Below are positions 1 through 9,290 of a stretch of 64,000 bases of DNA, piece after piece. This DNA comes from Lachnospiraceae bacterium. Its GTDB lineage: Bacteria > Bacillota > Clostridia > Lachnospirales > Lachnospiraceae. Under the pieces are notes generated by a model. It made no database searches and was not told the origin of the DNA. It worked only from the letters and a program-made list of their open reading frames with translations. The stretch lies in contig JAIDHX010000001.1 of NCBI GenBank assembly GCA_029053015.1, positions 1 through 64,000 on the forward strand, written 5' to 3'. A program made the position numbers and the translations under genes. Every line of letters begins with the position of its first letter. Positions within the stretch are counted from its first letter, which is position 1.

Positions 1-10
1 GGGCTTAACC
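1..10 (+). rRNA. 23S rRNA, extreme 3' end (partial)
   Basis: The window opens with GGGCTTAACC, which matches the closing bases of Firmicutes 23S rRNA (the conserved tail reads GGTCGAGG-CTTAACC). Only the tail is visible, so this rests on a short match plus context: a tRNA cluster follows about 110 bases later, as is common behind rRNA operons. I see no 5S rRNA between here and the first tRNA. Confidence 0.55.
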
Positions 11-121
11 AGGAGGCAGGAAGGGTTTTCCTGTAAGGGAGGGTGTGTTCCAGTGTTCGGTTTTGAAGGTACAATGTGAAAGGTATCAGGAATCAACTTT
101 TACGAATGTATCGTTCAATAA

Positions 122-193
122 TCCTCGATAGCTCAATGGTAGAGCACACGGCTGTTAACCGTGGGGTTGTAGGTTCGAGCCCTACTCGGGGAG
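122..193 (+). tRNA. tRNA-Asn (GTT)
   Basis: The acceptor arms TCCTCGA and TCGGGGA pair with one G-T wobble, the T-loop reads TTCGAGC, and the anticodon loop carries GTT. First of seven closely spaced tRNAs behind the 23S tail. CCA is not encoded. Confidence 0.95.
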
Positions 194-260
194 TGAAGTG
201 CCGCAAAGGGCACTTAGGCTATTATGGAGCTGGATTAAATATAAAGCATAAAAGCAATTT

Positions 261-332
261 GGCTCCGTGGTCAAGCGGTTAAGACATCGCCCTTTCACGG
301 CGGTAACACGGGTTCGATTCCCGTCGGAGTCA
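261..332 (+). tRNA. tRNA-Glu (TTC)
   Basis: Acceptor GGCTCCG pairs with CGGAGTC, T-loop TTCGATT, anticodon TTC in the loop CTTTCAC. Second gene of the cluster. Confidence 0.95.
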
Positions 333-347
333 TTTCGATGATGACTT

Positions 348-420
348 GCCGATGTGGCTCAATTGGCAGAGCAGCTGATTTGTAATCAGCAGGTTATCGG
401 TTCGAGTCCGATCATCGGCT
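348..420 (+). tRNA. tRNA-Thr (TGT)
   Basis: Acceptor GCCGATG pairs with CATCGGC, anticodon stem CTGAT/ATCAG, anticodon TGT, T-loop TTCGAGT. Third gene of the cluster. Confidence 0.95.
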
Positions 421-440
421 TAAACTCTGTAAGGGTTTAT

Positions 441-514
441 GGACCTTTAGCTCAGTTGGTTAGAGCAACCGGCTCATAACCGGTCGGTCCTGGGTTCGAG
501 TCCCCGAAGGTCCA
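441..514 (+). tRNA. tRNA-Met (CAT)
   Basis: Acceptor GGACCTT pairs with AAGGTCC and the anticodon is CAT. The first acceptor pair is a normal G-C and the anticodon stem lacks the three consecutive G-C pairs of initiators, so an elongator tRNA-Met is likely; a CAT-decoding Ile2 tRNA cannot be excluded by eye. Confidence 0.88.
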
Positions 515-535
515 CTTTTTCAATTTCATTATTTT

Positions 536-609
536 GGCCCAGTGGCTCAGTTGGTTAGAGCGCCGCCCTGTCACGGCGGAGGTCGTCGGTTCGAGTCCGA
601 TCTGGGTCG
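536..609 (+). tRNA. tRNA-Asp (GTC)
   Basis: Acceptor GGCCCAG pairs with CTGGGTC (one wobble), discriminator G, anticodon GTC between CCGCC and GGCGG. Fifth gene of the cluster. Confidence 0.95.
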
Positions 610-612
610 TAT

Positions 613-685
613 GGGGTCTTAGCTCAGCTGGGAGAGCATCTGCCTTACAAGCAGAGGGTCATAGGTTCGAGCCCTATAGGCCCCA
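613..685 (+). tRNA. tRNA-Val (TAC)
   Basis: Acceptor GGGGTCT pairs with AGGCCCC with one wobble, anticodon TAC, T-loop TTCGAGC. It starts only three bases after tRNA-Asp. Confidence 0.94.
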
Positions 686-704
686 TGATTTATCCATTGC
701 CTAT

Positions 705-788
705 GCTGGTGTGGCGGAATAGGCAGACGCAAGGGACTTAAAATCCCTCGGTGGCAACATCGTGCCGGTTCAAGTCCGGCCACCAGCA
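705..788 (+). tRNA. tRNA-Leu (TAA)
   Basis: A class II tRNA of 84 bases with a long variable arm. Acceptor GCTGGTG pairs with CACCAGC, anticodon TAA, T-loop TTCAAGT. Last gene of the cluster; a terminator follows directly. Confidence 0.95.
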
Positions 789-800
789 GTAAAAAGTGAA

Positions 801-838
801 AAAAGGGATAAACGCAAATTTAGCGTTTATCCCTTTTT
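801..838 (+). terminator. Bidirectional intrinsic terminator after the tRNA cluster
   Basis: A perfect 11-bp stem (GGGATAAACGC / GCGTTTATCCC) is followed by T5 and preceded by A4. It can end the tRNA transcript on the plus strand and the convergent PHP gene on the minus strand. Confidence 0.85.
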
Positions 839-870
839 ATCTTACATACAATTATTTTACCATTTTTTGT

Positions 871-1674
871 TTAAGCAGAGCATCGCGCTTTGCCGGATTC
901 CTTTTTATAATCCTTAAAGGCAAGCCTGCGCTTGGGATAGCGTCTGAGTCCGGCTGCTTTATTATACACCCAAAAAGAATACACCAGAATATTGTTTAAG
1001 GAACCGATGCGCTCTCTGGTGGTTCCGTGGTAGTAGGTGCCGCCGCAGCTTACAGGCTTCTTTTTACGGATGTAGCGGATAAGGTCAGATTCTGTCAGGA
1101 TATCGTCGGGAAACTCCGTATAGGCAGAGCCGACACAGTCATGCTTGTGAGAATCGCTGCCTCCAAAGCCCGGCAGATGGTGGCGCTGCGCCAGCTCCGC
1201 AGCCGATTCGTTTGCGGAGGGCGGTTCACAGGCATTAAATACTTCCATGAAATCAAATTCTTTCAGAATATGGGGGTTCTTGCGGTAGCGTCTTGTGTTG
1301 CAGAGACTTAAGTATTTTTCTCCGCAGGGGTGTGCCGGTCCTAAAATACCACCAAAAAAATGAACAATTTCAATTAAGATGGATACAGGAAGACCGCGAA
1401 GCTCTAAAATAGGCAGTTTAACATATTCCGGCATGATAACCAAAACATGTCCGGCGTCTATGGTGTCGTATTCAATTCCTTTTAAAATAGTAAAATCTTT
1501 AAAAGCAGGCTCTTCCTTGTGCTTCTTGTAATATCGGTATGCCTGATAGGAGTTGTGGTCGGTAATGAGCATGCCCTGATAGCCTTTTTCTTTTAACAGG
1601 GTGACATAATCGGCTAAATGAATCTTGCCGTCCAAAGACCCTTCCTTGGTGTGACAATGCATATCAAAACGCAT
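871..1674 (-). CDS. PHP-domain metal-dependent phosphoesterase
   Basis: Predicted phosphoesterase of the PHP superfamily, probably cytosolic, 267 residues. PHP metal-ligand motifs appear in order: DMHCHTKEGSLDG at the N-terminus, ITDHNSY, an HPCG motif in the middle and GGSDSH near residue 185. I chose the ATG at 1674 because GGAAAGGA sits just upstream; an in-frame ATG 15 bases earlier has no such site. Family members include histidinol phosphatases and nucleases, and the substrate here cannot be told. The C-terminal 60 residues are basic and not conserved. It converges on the tRNA cluster and shares its terminator. Confidence 0.85.
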   Translation of the reverse strand: MRFDMHCHTKEGSLDGKIHLADYVTLLKEKGYQGMLITDHNSYQAYRYYKKHKEEPAFKDFTILKGIEYDTIDAGHVLVIMPEYVKLPILELRGLPVSILIEIVHFFGGILGPAHPCGEKYLSLCNTRRYRKNPHILKEFDFMEVFNACEPPSANESAAELAQRHHLPGFGGSDSHKHDCVGSAYTEFPDDILTESDLIRYIRKKKPVSCGGTYYHGTTRERIGSLNNILVYSFWVYNKAAGLRRYPKRRLAFKDYKKESGKARCSA

Positions 1675-1799
1675 AGTTATCCTTTCCATGCATATCCTGG
1701 TTTCATTGGATTATGCACTGATAGTTTGTGAGAAGCATGTTCCTATATGTTTACTATATTTCCAATCTTGTTTTTTATACATGTAGTTTTGCATGAAAC

Positions 1800-1836
1800 G
1801 AAAAACGCAGGAGTCCCTATCTAAGGCTTCCTGCAT
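1800..1836 (-). terminator. Terminator downstream of tRNA-Arg(ACG)
   Basis: Read on the minus strand, GCAGGA and TCCTGC pair around an about 16-base partly paired interior and are followed by GTTTTTCGTTT, the usual form of an intrinsic terminator. It lies about 55 bases past the tRNA 3' end. Confidence 0.6.
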
Positions 1837-1848
1837 CTTTAAATTAAC

Positions 1849-1890
1849 GTGCGAAAACGCACAAGGAGCATGCGCAAACGCACAAAGAGC
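1849..1890 (-). repeat. Two 21-bp tandem repeats abutting tRNA-Arg
   Basis: Two consecutive 21-base units (1849-1869 and 1870-1890) differ at three positions. Each contains a palindrome able to form a GTGCG-CGCAC-type mini-hairpin, and on the minus strand each carries TGTGCGTTT, the same bases that open the neighbouring tRNA-Arg. They look like small duplications of tRNA-end sequence. Confidence 0.6.
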
Positions 1891-1963
1891 GTGCGTTAGA
1901 GGATTCGAACCCCCGACCTTTTGGTCCGTAGCCAAACGCTCTATCCAGCTGAGCTAAACGCAC
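1890..1963 (-). tRNA. tRNA-Arg (ACG)
   Basis: On the minus strand the acceptor GTGCGTT pairs with AACGCAC, discriminator G, T-loop TTCGAAT, and the anticodon loop CTACGGA carries ACG. A strong promoter lies 40 bases upstream, so it is probably transcribed alone. Confidence 0.95.
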
Positions 1964-2001
1964 ATACTGCTACATGTATGAACATACCTGCAACAGTAAA
2001 T

Positions 2002-2030
2002 ATTTTACATGGACACAGAAAAAAAGTCAA
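2002..2030 (-). promoter_or_regulatory. Sigma-70-type promoter of tRNA-Arg(ACG)
   Basis: Minus-strand TTGACT (2025-2030), 17-base spacer, TAAAAT (2002-2007), followed by the tRNA about 40 bases later. Confidence 0.7.
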
Positions 2031-2169
2031 GGGCTTTTTTCGATTTTTTCGTGAAAAGATAGCGGAACCGCAGAAAAAAACAGAAGAATAAAGATGTGCA
2101 TTGACCTTTCTATGTGAAAAAGCTAAAATAGTTTAAAAATAGCGCAGTAACATAAGAGAGGTATTACGG

Positions 2170-3702
2170 ATGAAGAAATTTTTAAGTGTGTTTTTTAAAA
2201 TTGTATTTAGCCGGACGATGATCATTTTTCTGTCCATTTTGGTACAGGCAGCAATTTTGTTTTCCAGTTTTATGTGGCTGGGTAAATATACTACTTTTAT
2301 TTTCAGCGCTATGACGGTAGGCGGTGCTGCGGTACTGATATATTTGATAAACAAGGAAGATTTGCCGGAGTTTAAGATTGCATGGGTCATTCCTATCTGT
2401 CTCTTCCCTGTGTTTGGAACTATTATATTTCTTTTTGTGGACACAAATATGGGGAGCAGGGGTCTGAAAAAAGAGATGAATAAGGTGATAGAGAATTCAG
2501 GACAGTATATGAAGCAGGAGGAAAGTGTTCTGCAGGAAATCACGGATTGTGACAGTCAGGCAGGGGGACTGGCGGCATATTTGTCAAAAGCAGGTTATCC
2601 GGCATACAGAAGCAATGAAAATATGTATTTTCCGCTGGGTGAAGACAAATGGAAGGATATGCTTGCGGAGATGGAAAAAGCGGAAAAATTTATTTTTCTG
2701 GAGTATTTTATCGTAGAGCGCGGCATCATGTGGGACTCCATTCTGGAAATTTTGGAAAAGAAGGCGAAAGAGGGCGTAGAGGTGCGCTTTATGTATGACG
2801 GTATGTGCTCACTCTTGCTGCTCCCGTACAATTATCCTGCCAAAATGGAAAAGCTGGGAATCAGAACCAAGGCGTTTTCGCCGATTGCTCCTATGCTGTC
2901 CACGCATCAGAATAACCGTGACCACAGAAAGATACTGGTGATTGACGGAAAGGTCGCTTATACCGGCGGTGTGAATCTGGCGGATGAATATATCAACAAA
3001 AGACAGCGTTTTGGACACTGGAAGGATGTGGCAGTAAAAATTACCGGCGATGCGGTGGACAGCTTTACCATGATGTTTCTCAGGACATGGGATATTTTGG
3101 AAAGCCCAAGCAATTATGAAGAGTATCTGCATCGCTGTGTGCATAAGGATGCAGCAGGGTATGTGATTCCTTACGGCGATGGACCCAACAGGAAGGAGAA
3201 TGTAGCGGAAAAGGTCTACATGGATATTTTAAATACGGCGCGGGATTATGTGCATATTATGACGCCGTATTTTATTGTGGACAGCAGCTTTTTGATGATG
3301 TTAAAGTTTGCCGCGCAGCGGGGCGTGGATGTCAAGCTGATACTGCCGCATATTCCCGATAAAAAATATGCCTTTGCTATTGCGAGAAGCTATTATCCGT
3401 CCCTGCTTGCGGCAGGCGTACAGGTCTATGAGTATACGCCCGGTTTTGTGCATGCAAAGGTGTTTACCTCCGATGCCTGTAAGGCGGTGGTAGGTACGAT
3501 TAATCTGGATTACAGAAGCCTCTATCACCATTTTGAATGTGGGGCTTATTTCTATAAGAGTACGGTTGTGGAAGATGTAGAGGCTGATTTTCAGGCTACG
3601 CTTCAGAAATGTATGCGGGTAGAAGACGGGTACTATAAGTCTCTGCCTGCAGGAGGGCGGCTGCTTGGAAGGATATGTAATTTGATTGCGCCCCTTATGT
3701 AA
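2170..3702 (+). CDS. cls: Cardiolipin synthase (phospholipase D family)
   Basis: Membrane enzyme that condenses two phosphatidylglycerol molecules into cardiolipin and glycerol. It has 510 residues, the usual length for bacterial Cls. Two or three hydrophobic segments fill the first 95 residues, followed by two HxKx4D catalytic motifs: HRKILVID beginning at His252 and HAKVFTSD beginning at His428, each with the downstream G-(G/T)-x-N-(L/D) signature. The start ATG has GAGAGG upstream. It stands alone, with a tRNA behind it on the other strand and a terminator right after its stop. Confidence 0.93.
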   Translation: MKKFLSVFFKIVFSRTMIIFLSILVQAAILFSSFMWLGKYTTFIFSAMTVGGAAVLIYLINKEDLPEFKIAWVIPICLFPVFGTIIFLFVDTNMGSRGLKKEMNKVIENSGQYMKQEESVLQEITDCDSQAGGLAAYLSKAGYPAYRSNENMYFPLGEDKWKDMLAEMEKAEKFIFLEYFIVERGIMWDSILEILEKKAKEGVEVRFMYDGMCSLLLLPYNYPAKMEKLGIRTKAFSPIAPMLSTHQNNRDHRKILVIDGKVAYTGGVNLADEYINKRQRFGHWKDVAVKITGDAVDSFTMMFLRTWDILESPSNYEEYLHRCVHKDAAGYVIPYGDGPNRKENVAEKVYMDILNTARDYVHIMTPYFIVDSSFLMMLKFAAQRGVDVKLILPHIPDKKYAFAIARSYYPSLLAAGVQVYEYTPGFVHAKVFTSDACKAVVGTINLDYRSLYHHFECGAYFYKSTVVEDVEADFQATLQKCMRVEDGYYKSLPAGGRLLGRICNLIAPLM

Positions 3703-3719
3703 AGACTTCATACGTGAAA

Positions 3720-3749
3720 CGGCAGGATATTGGGATATCCTGCCGTTTT
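3720..3749 (+). terminator. Terminator of cls
   Basis: Perfect 11-bp stem CGGCAGGATAT / ATATCCTGCCG with a four-base loop, followed by TTTT. It lies between the convergent cls and cellobiose phosphorylase genes. Confidence 0.85.
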
Positions 3750-3788
3750 GACGTAATTGTAAGAGGAATTATACTAAAGGGATTGAAA

Positions 3789-6224
3789 TTATCCCATAGT
3801 AACGGTAACGTTGTAGACGGTTTTGCCTTTCTCGTAAGGGATTACGCAGCCGTCTACCGGTTTGCCGTCCACAACCATGGAGGCAATACCTTTTTCCACG
3901 TTGGAAGGATTCTTTACTTCAATGTGATAAGTTCCTTCGCGGAAGACTCTGGTGAGTTTGAAATCACCGAAATCCTTCGGCACGCAGGGATTGATGGACA
4001 ATCCTGTGTGGGTAGGATATACACCCAGAATATACTGGGAGATATTAACGAAGGTCCATGCCGCAGTACCGGTCAGCCAGCTGTTCTTTGCCTCGCCATG
4101 GAATTTGGCGTCCCTGCCGGCTACCATCTGGGAGTATACGTAAGGCTCGGTGCGGTGAATCTCGCTGATGTCCTCCACGTAAGCGGGACAGGTCTTCTTG
4201 TAAATTTCAAAGGCACGCTCGCCGCGTCCGATAACGGTCTCAGCGATGGATACCCAGGGATTGTTGTGGCAGAAGATACCGGCATTCTCCTTGTATCCGG
4301 GTGGATAGGAGGAGATTTCACCGAGCTCAAGGTGGTATCTGGTGTAGGCGGGCTGTAAAATCATAACGCCGTAATCAGTGTCCAGTCTTTCCTTTACGGA
4401 GTTCAGCGCTTTTTCTGCAAGTCCTTCTTCAACGCCGATGCCGGCCAGTACACAGAAGCCCTGCGGCTCAATATAAATCTGTCCTTCTTCACATTCTTTG
4501 GAACCAACCTTGTTGCTGTATGCGTCGTAAGCGCGGACAAACCATTCGCCGTCCCAGCCATCCTTTAAGATCGCATCGTACATAACGGCAGCTTCATCGC
4601 GTGCCCTCTTAGCCTCAGCGGCATCACCCATCAGCTCTGCGAGCTGTGCATATTCTTCAGCATATTTGACAAACATACCGCCAATGAATACGGATTCGGC
4701 AACCGGCCCTTCGCTGGGACCAAAGGTCTGGAAGGATTCACCGGGATGCTCGGAGAAACAGTTTAAGTTGAGGCAGTCGTTCCAGTCTGCACGTCCGATT
4801 AAAGGAAGATTGTGCGGTCCCTTGTGGTTGATGATGTAATCCAGAGAGCGCTTTAAATGACCCATCAGAGGGGTTGCTTTGGACATATCGTTATCGTAAG
4901 GAACGTTTTCTGTCAAAATGGAAGTATCGCCGGTTTCTCTTACATAAGCGGAGGTGCCTGCGATGAGCCACAGAGGATCGTCATTGAAGCCACTGCCGAT
5001 GTCGGAATTGCCCTTCTTGGTGAGGGGCTGATACTGATGGTAGGCGCTGCCGTCCTCAAACTGGGTAGAAGCGATATCGATGATACGCTCCCTTGCACGG
5101 TCGGGAATCAAATGAACGAAGCCCAAAAGGTCCTGACAGGAATCACGGAAGCCCATGCCGCGTCCGATTCCGGACTCGTAATAGGAAGCAGAACGTGACA
5201 TATTGAAAGTAACCATACACTGATACTGATTCCATGTATTGACCATGCGGTTTACTTTGTCATTGCCGGATTCTACCGTATATTTGGAGAGGAGCTGCTT
5301 CCAGTATGCCTTTAATTCGGCAAAAGCAGCGTCCACATCTGCATCGGTTTTGTAGCGGTCAAGCATTGCAAAAGCAGGCTTTTTGTTGATAACGCCCTTG
5401 GACTCCCATTTTTCTTCCTCGGGATTCTCCACATAACCCAGTACGAACACGAAACTCTTGCTTTCACCGGGTGCTAAGGATACGTTAATCTGGTGTGCGG
5501 CAATCGGCGACCAGCCGCTTGCCATGGAATTGGTGCATGCGCCGTTTTCCACAGCCTCAGGAAGCGCGGAAGAGCGGTATGCGCCTAAAAAAGCATCCCT
5601 GCTGGTGTCAAATGCATCTACTTTAGCATTGACGGAGTAAACAGCATAATGATTGCGGCGCTCACGGTACTCGGTTTTGTGGAAGATGGTGGAATCTACG
5701 ACTTCTACCTCACCGGTGCTCAGATTACGTTGGAAATTTTTCATATCGTCGTCCGCATTCCACAGACACCATTCTACATAAGAGAAGAGCTTTAATTCTT
5801 TTGCGGATGCAGATTTGTTGGACAGAGTAAGGCGGCTTATTTCACAGGAGTCCTTCATGGGAACAAAGGTAAGTACGGAAGCTTCCACTTCATTTTTGGA
5901 GCCTGTAAACTTACTGTAGCCGATGCCGTGGCGGCACTCATAGGAATCAAGTTCCGTTTTGGAAGGCTGCCAGCCGGGATTCCAAACGGTATCGCCGTCT
6001 TTTATGTAGAAGTACTTGCCGTTGGTATCCGCCGGAATGTCATTGTAGCGGTAACGTGTCAGGCGAAGCAGCTTCGCATCCTTATAAAAAGTATAACCGC
6101 CGCAAGTGTTGGAAATCAGGCTGAAAAAATCGTTACAGCCTAAATAGTTAATCCATGGAAGCGGCGTTTTTGGGGTGGTGATCACATATTCCTGATTCGC
6201 ATCATCGAAAAAACCGAATTTCAT
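3789..6224 (-). CDS. Cellobiose phosphorylase (GH94)
   Basis: Cytosolic enzyme splitting imported cellobiose with phosphate into glucose 1-phosphate and glucose, saving one ATP per disaccharide. The 811-residue length is that of clostridial cellobiose phosphorylases. The N-terminus ([15 protein letters not shown]) and the central [10 protein letters not shown] motif are typical; the second Asp of DWND, residue 483, is at the family's general-acid position. The chosen ATG at 6224 has AAAGGAGAG seven bases upstream; the open frame extends 65 codons further but without a ribosome site. It is transcribed divergently from the LacI regulator and sugar importer, which supports a cellobiose role. A cellodextrin phosphorylase is less likely from the length. 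Confidence 0.93.
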   Translation of the reverse strand: MKFGFFDDANQEYVITTPKTPLPWINYLGCNDFFSLISNTCGGYTFYKDAKLLRLTRYRYNDIPADTNGKYFYIKDGDTVWNPGWQPSKTELDSYECRHGIGYSKFTGSKNEVEASVLTFVPMKDSCEISRLTLSNKSASAKELKLFSYVEWCLWNADDDMKNFQRNLSTGEVEVVDSTIFHKTEYRERRNHYAVYSVNAKVDAFDTSRDAFLGAYRSSALPEAVENGACTNSMASGWSPIAAHQINVSLAPGESKSFVFVLGYVENPEEEKWESKGVINKKPAFAMLDRYKTDADVDAAFAELKAYWKQLLSKYTVESGNDKVNRMVNTWNQYQCMVTFNMSRSASYYESGIGRGMGFRDSCQDLLGFVHLIPDRARERIIDIASTQFEDGSAYHQYQPLTKKGNSDIGSGFNDDPLWLIAGTSAYVRETGDTSILTENVPYDNDMSKATPLMGHLKRSLDYIINHKGPHNLPLIGRADWNDCLNLNCFSEHPGESFQTFGPSEGPVAESVFIGGMFVKYAEEYAQLAELMGDAAEAKRARDEAAVMYDAILKDGWDGEWFVRAYDAYSNKVGSKECEEGQIYIEPQGFCVLAGIGVEEGLAEKALNSVKERLDTDYGVMILQPAYTRYHLELGEISSYPPGYKENAGIFCHNNPWVSIAETVIGRGERAFEIYKKTCPAYVEDISEIHRTEPYVYSQMVAGRDAKFHGEAKNSWLTGTAAWTFVNISQYILGVYPTHTGLSINPCVPKDFGDFKLTRVFREGTYHIEVKNPSNVEKGIASMVVDGKPVDGCVIPYEKGKTVYNVTVTMG

Positions 6225-6274
6225 GATAAGCTCTCCTTTTTTAGAATTTGGCTTTGGCTGAAGATAGCTGTAAG

Positions 6275-6286
6275 TTAAACGATTAA
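6275..6286. promoter_or_regulatory. LacI-type operator candidate, cellobiose phosphorylase side
   Basis: TTAAACGATTAA is a near-perfect palindrome around a central CG, the usual form of LacI-family operators. It lies about 25-35 bases downstream of the predicted start of transcription, 50 bases before the phosphorylase ATG. A related copy lies at 6607-6618 next to the regulator's own promoter. Confidence 0.5.
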
Positions 6287-6315
6287 GTAAAATCAGACAA
6301 GCCTTTATAAACCGA

Positions 6316-6344
6316 ATTATACACAAGATATATACGCATTGCAA
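6316..6344 (-). promoter_or_regulatory. Promoter of the cellobiose phosphorylase gene
   Basis: Minus-strand TTGCAA (6339-6344), 17-base spacer, perfect TATAAT (6316-6321). It gives a leader of about 85 bases that contains the operator candidate. Confidence 0.7.
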
Positions 6345-6568
6345 CAGAAATATTGGAAAACGGGGCATTTTTTTGGCAGATTGCCGAAAGGAAAAGGCAT
6401 TTGCCAAAAGCTGCCTCATAATATGAAAAAATGTCCTGTTTCACCATGGAATGGTATTATTAGAAAAAAAAGCGACAAAAAGCTGTGCAAAACGATAAAA
6501 AAGGAGCTTCTCAAACTGTATAAGTTTGCCAAAAGTGTAAAAGTTGCATAAAAAAAATTCGAAAAGTA

Positions 6569-6597
6569 TTGCAAAATTATCAAAGGTGAGTTACACT
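6569..6597 (+). promoter_or_regulatory. Promoter of the LacI regulator/ABC importer operon
   Basis: TTGCAA (6569-6574), 17-base spacer, TACACT (6592-6597). The operator-like sequence at 6607-6618 begins about ten bases after the -10 box, so a bound repressor would cover the transcription start. About 225 bases lie between the two divergent promoters; apart from these sites I see only AT-rich sequence in 6225-6744. Confidence 0.55.
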
Positions 6598-6606
6598 AAT
6601 AATGCG

Positions 6607-6618
6607 AAAACGATTAAG
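6607..6618. promoter_or_regulatory. LacI-type operator candidate, regulator side
   Basis: AAAACGATTAAG shares AAACGATTAAG with the site at 6275-6286 in the same orientation. The overlap with the transcription start suggests autoregulation. Confidence 0.45.
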
Positions 6619-6744
6619 TCATTTGCCGCACTGAACAGGGCAGCACAAATGAGTAGTGGCAGGCGGCCCCGTGCAATCGACGCAGCCAGAAGTCTTTAAG
6701 TATAGAAAGTACTTAGGGATTACAACTTAGAAGGGGATGATAGT

Positions 6745-7755
6745 ATGGCTTCTATGAAGGACATATCCCGTGTGTGCGGTGTCAGCGTTGCGACGGTCAG
6801 CAAAGCGCTTAACAATCATAAGGATATTAGTCAGGAGACAAAATCACATATACGTCAGGTCGCAAAGGAACTGGGGTACTATCCCAACTCTCTGGCAAGA
6901 GCCTTGAAGACGAACCGTACCTATAATATCGGGGTACTGTTTACGGACGAGGCAGGGAACGGATTGACGCATGACTATTTCGCCGGAGTGTTGGACAGCT
7001 TTAAGCGGACGGTGGAGGCGAGGGGCTATGATGTGACTTTTCTCAACGCCAGTAAGAACCGGAAAAATCGTATGACCTACTTGGAGCACTGCCGTTACAG
7101 AGGATTTGATGGTGTGATGATTGCCAATGTAGATTTTTATGATCCGGAAGTGGAAGAACTGGTAAAAAGCGATATCCGGCTTGTGACGATTGACCATTTG
7201 TTTCATGACAGGGCAGTTATCGTTTCCGACAATGTAAGAGGTATGCGGGAGTTATTTACCTATATTTATGAACAGGGGCACCGGCAGATAGCATATATAC
7301 ACGGCGCCAATTCAACGGTCACAAAGAGCCGTATCTCTTCTTTTTTGAAGACGGCAGAGGAATTGGGGGTAACAGTTCCGGAAGCGTATCTTCAAGAGTC
7401 GGCGTACCGTGATACGAAAGGGGCAGGAGAAGCGACAAAGAAATTATTGGATTTGCCCAATCCTCCAACCTGTATCATTTATCCCGATGATTTTTCCTGC
7501 TTTGGCGGTATGAACGTCATTCGGGAAAGAGGGCTTCGGATTCCGGAGGATATCTCCGTGGCGGGATATGACGGTATTCGGGCCGGCAGGCATATCGAGC
7601 CGCAGCTTACGACACTGAGACAGGACACAGTGCAAATCGGAGCGCAGGCGGGAGAAAAGTTGATAAGCCTGATTGAAAAGCCGAGAACTACCATTATAGA
7701 GCCCGTGATAATCCGCGGTGAGGTCTATAAGGGAAAGACGGTTAGAAGCATTTGA
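6745..7755 (+). CDS. LacI-family transcriptional regulator
   Basis: DNA-binding repressor of 336 residues, the standard LacI/GalR length. The helix-turn-helix (residues 4-25, DISRVCGVSVATVSKAL) is followed by the hinge helix region (PNSLARAL) and a periplasmic-binding-like sugar domain from residue 62 (NIGVLF) onward. AGAAGGGG precedes the ATG. First gene of the importer operon and divergent from cellobiose phosphorylase, so cellobiose or a cellodextrin is the likely inducer (inference). Paired operator-like sites lie at both promoters. Confidence 0.92.
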   Translation: MASMKDISRVCGVSVATVSKALNNHKDISQETKSHIRQVAKELGYYPNSLARALKTNRTYNIGVLFTDEAGNGLTHDYFAGVLDSFKRTVEARGYDVTFLNASKNRKNRMTYLEHCRYRGFDGVMIANVDFYDPEVEELVKSDIRLVTIDHLFHDRAVIVSDNVRGMRELFTYIYEQGHRQIAYIHGANSTVTKSRISSFLKTAEELGVTVPEAYLQESAYRDTKGAGEATKKLLDLPNPPTCIIYPDDFSCFGGMNVIRERGLRIPEDISVAGYDGIRAGRHIEPQLTTLRQDTVQIGAQAGEKLISLIEKPRTTIIEPVIIRGEVYKGKTVRSI

Positions 7756-7825
7756 CAGATATTAATCCTGCGAAAGCAGTTTTAATATAATAACAAAACA
7801 CCTATTTATCAAAGGGAGGAAAAAA

Positions 7826-9253
7826 ATGAAGAAAAAAGTTTTAAGCATTTTCCTTACCGTTGCTATGGCAGCTACTTTGCTCACCGGATGTGGTGACAAA
7901 GATACAGGCAACAACGGCGGTAACGAAAGCACACCTGCACCTGCCACAGAGTCTACACCTGCACCGGAAAACAACGGTGGCAATGATGACAACAATGGTG
8001 GCGCAAGCGACGGTTTGGCTTACACTGGTACACTGGAGCTTATGCACTTCTCTACTTCTGAGGAATCTCAGGGTAACGGCGGTTCTGACGGCTTCCGTAC
8101 TATGGTTGCTAACTGGAAGACAGCTAATCCTGGCATCACTTTGGAAGAGAACATTCTTTCAAACGATGACTACAAGACACAGATTGCTACTTTGGCAGCA
8201 GCAAACGATCTGCCGGATGTATTCCTGCTTCAGGGTATGAATACCATGGCATGGGCAGATCAGGGTCTGATTCTTGATATGACTGATTATATCAAGGCTT
8301 CACCTTACTATTCCGATTACAATCAGGCTTACTTTACACCGTTTACCACTGCAGACGGCAAGATTTATGGTCTTCCTGTTCTGACAGGTGGTACCTGTAC
8401 AGTTGTTATGTATGACAAAACTGTATGGGGTGACACATTCCCTTCAACTTGGGAAGAAGTAGAAGCTAAGGCTGCTGAAATCCTTGCAGAGGGCAAGACT
8501 CCTATCGCTTTCGGTAACAGCGGAAAGTGGCAGGCAAACTCCTGCTTCCTTTCTACTTTGGCTGACAGATATACCGGTGGAGACTGGTATCTGTCCATGA
8601 TCAACAAAGAAGGCGCTAAGTTCACAGACCCTGAGTTCGTAGCAGCACTTGCTGAGACCCAGAGACTGTTCAATGAGACAGAAATCTTCAACAAGGACTT
8701 CAACGCAGTATCTAACGAGGATGCTCGTGAGTACTACATCTCCGGCGACGCTACGGCTTTCATCGGCGGTAACTGGGACGTATCTTACGTACAGGCTTCT
8801 CTGGAAGGAACCGACCTGTATAACAATACCGGTTTCGCAGTTCTTCCTCAGTCTGCAGATGCAACGCATCAGAGAAACAGCCAGAACATCGGTCTTGGTT
8901 ATGCAGTAGCAATCAATCCTGCAATCGCAAGCGATCCGGACAAACTGGCAGCAGCTATTGACCTTGCTTACTATCTGACAGGTCCTGATTTCTCCGGTTT
9001 CGTAGCAGCGAACTATGCACTTGGCGGACTGACCGCAGCTCCTGATGTTGACTGGAGCAAGTTTGACCAGTGGACCATCGATTTCTACAACTGGTCTTAT
9101 ATAGATACAGATGCATGTGAAATTTATGACTCTTATCTTGATGGTGCTATCTGGGATGTTCTGAACTCCGATATGCAGTCTATGATGAACGGCAGCATGT
9201 CTCCTGAAGACGTAGCAGCTAATGCTCAGGCAGCATACGAAGCTAACTATTAA
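7826..9253 (+). CDS. Sugar ABC transporter substrate-binding lipoprotein
   Basis: Extracellular solute-binding protein of the carbohydrate-uptake-1 type, 475 residues. It has a lipoprotein signal peptide with lipobox LLTGC (lipidated Cys22), an Asn/Gly/Pro-rich linker of about 40 residues tethering it to the membrane, then the binding domain. AAGGGAGG precedes the ATG. Codon use is noticeably that of a highly expressed gene. It lies between the LacI regulator and two permeases and faces a cellobiose phosphorylase, so cello-oligosaccharides are the likely ligand. Apart from a weak short stem before the start, no separate promoter is obvious. Confidence 0.92.
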   Translation: MKKKVLSIFLTVAMAATLLTGCGDKDTGNNGGNESTPAPATESTPAPENNGGNDDNNGGASDGLAYTGTLELMHFSTSEESQGNGGSDGFRTMVANWKTANPGITLEENILSNDDYKTQIATLAAANDLPDVFLLQGMNTMAWADQGLILDMTDYIKASPYYSDYNQAYFTPFTTADGKIYGLPVLTGGTCTVVMYDKTVWGDTFPSTWEEVEAKAAEILAEGKTPIAFGNSGKWQANSCFLSTLADRYTGGDWYLSMINKEGAKFTDPEFVAALAETQRLFNETEIFNKDFNAVSNEDAREYYISGDATAFIGGNWDVSYVQASLEGTDLYNNTGFAVLPQSADATHQRNSQNIGLGYAVAINPAIASDPDKLAAAIDLAYYLTGPDFSGFVAANYALGGLTAAPDVDWSKFDQWTIDFYNWSYIDTDACEIYDSYLDGAIWDVLNSDMQSMMNGSMSPEDVAANAQAAYEANY

Positions 9254-9290
9254 GATTGATACCGGTTTAGAGATTAACAGGTAAATATGT

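Noticed and set aside
76..722. Open reading frames running through the first tRNA cluster (76-282, 534-722)
   Set aside because: They read straight through tRNA genes with clear cloverleaf pairing and have no ribosome site.
3714..4358. 214-codon plus-strand frame opposite the cellobiose phosphorylase gene
   Set aside because: Lies within a strongly conserved GH94 gene on the other strand and has no family resemblance.
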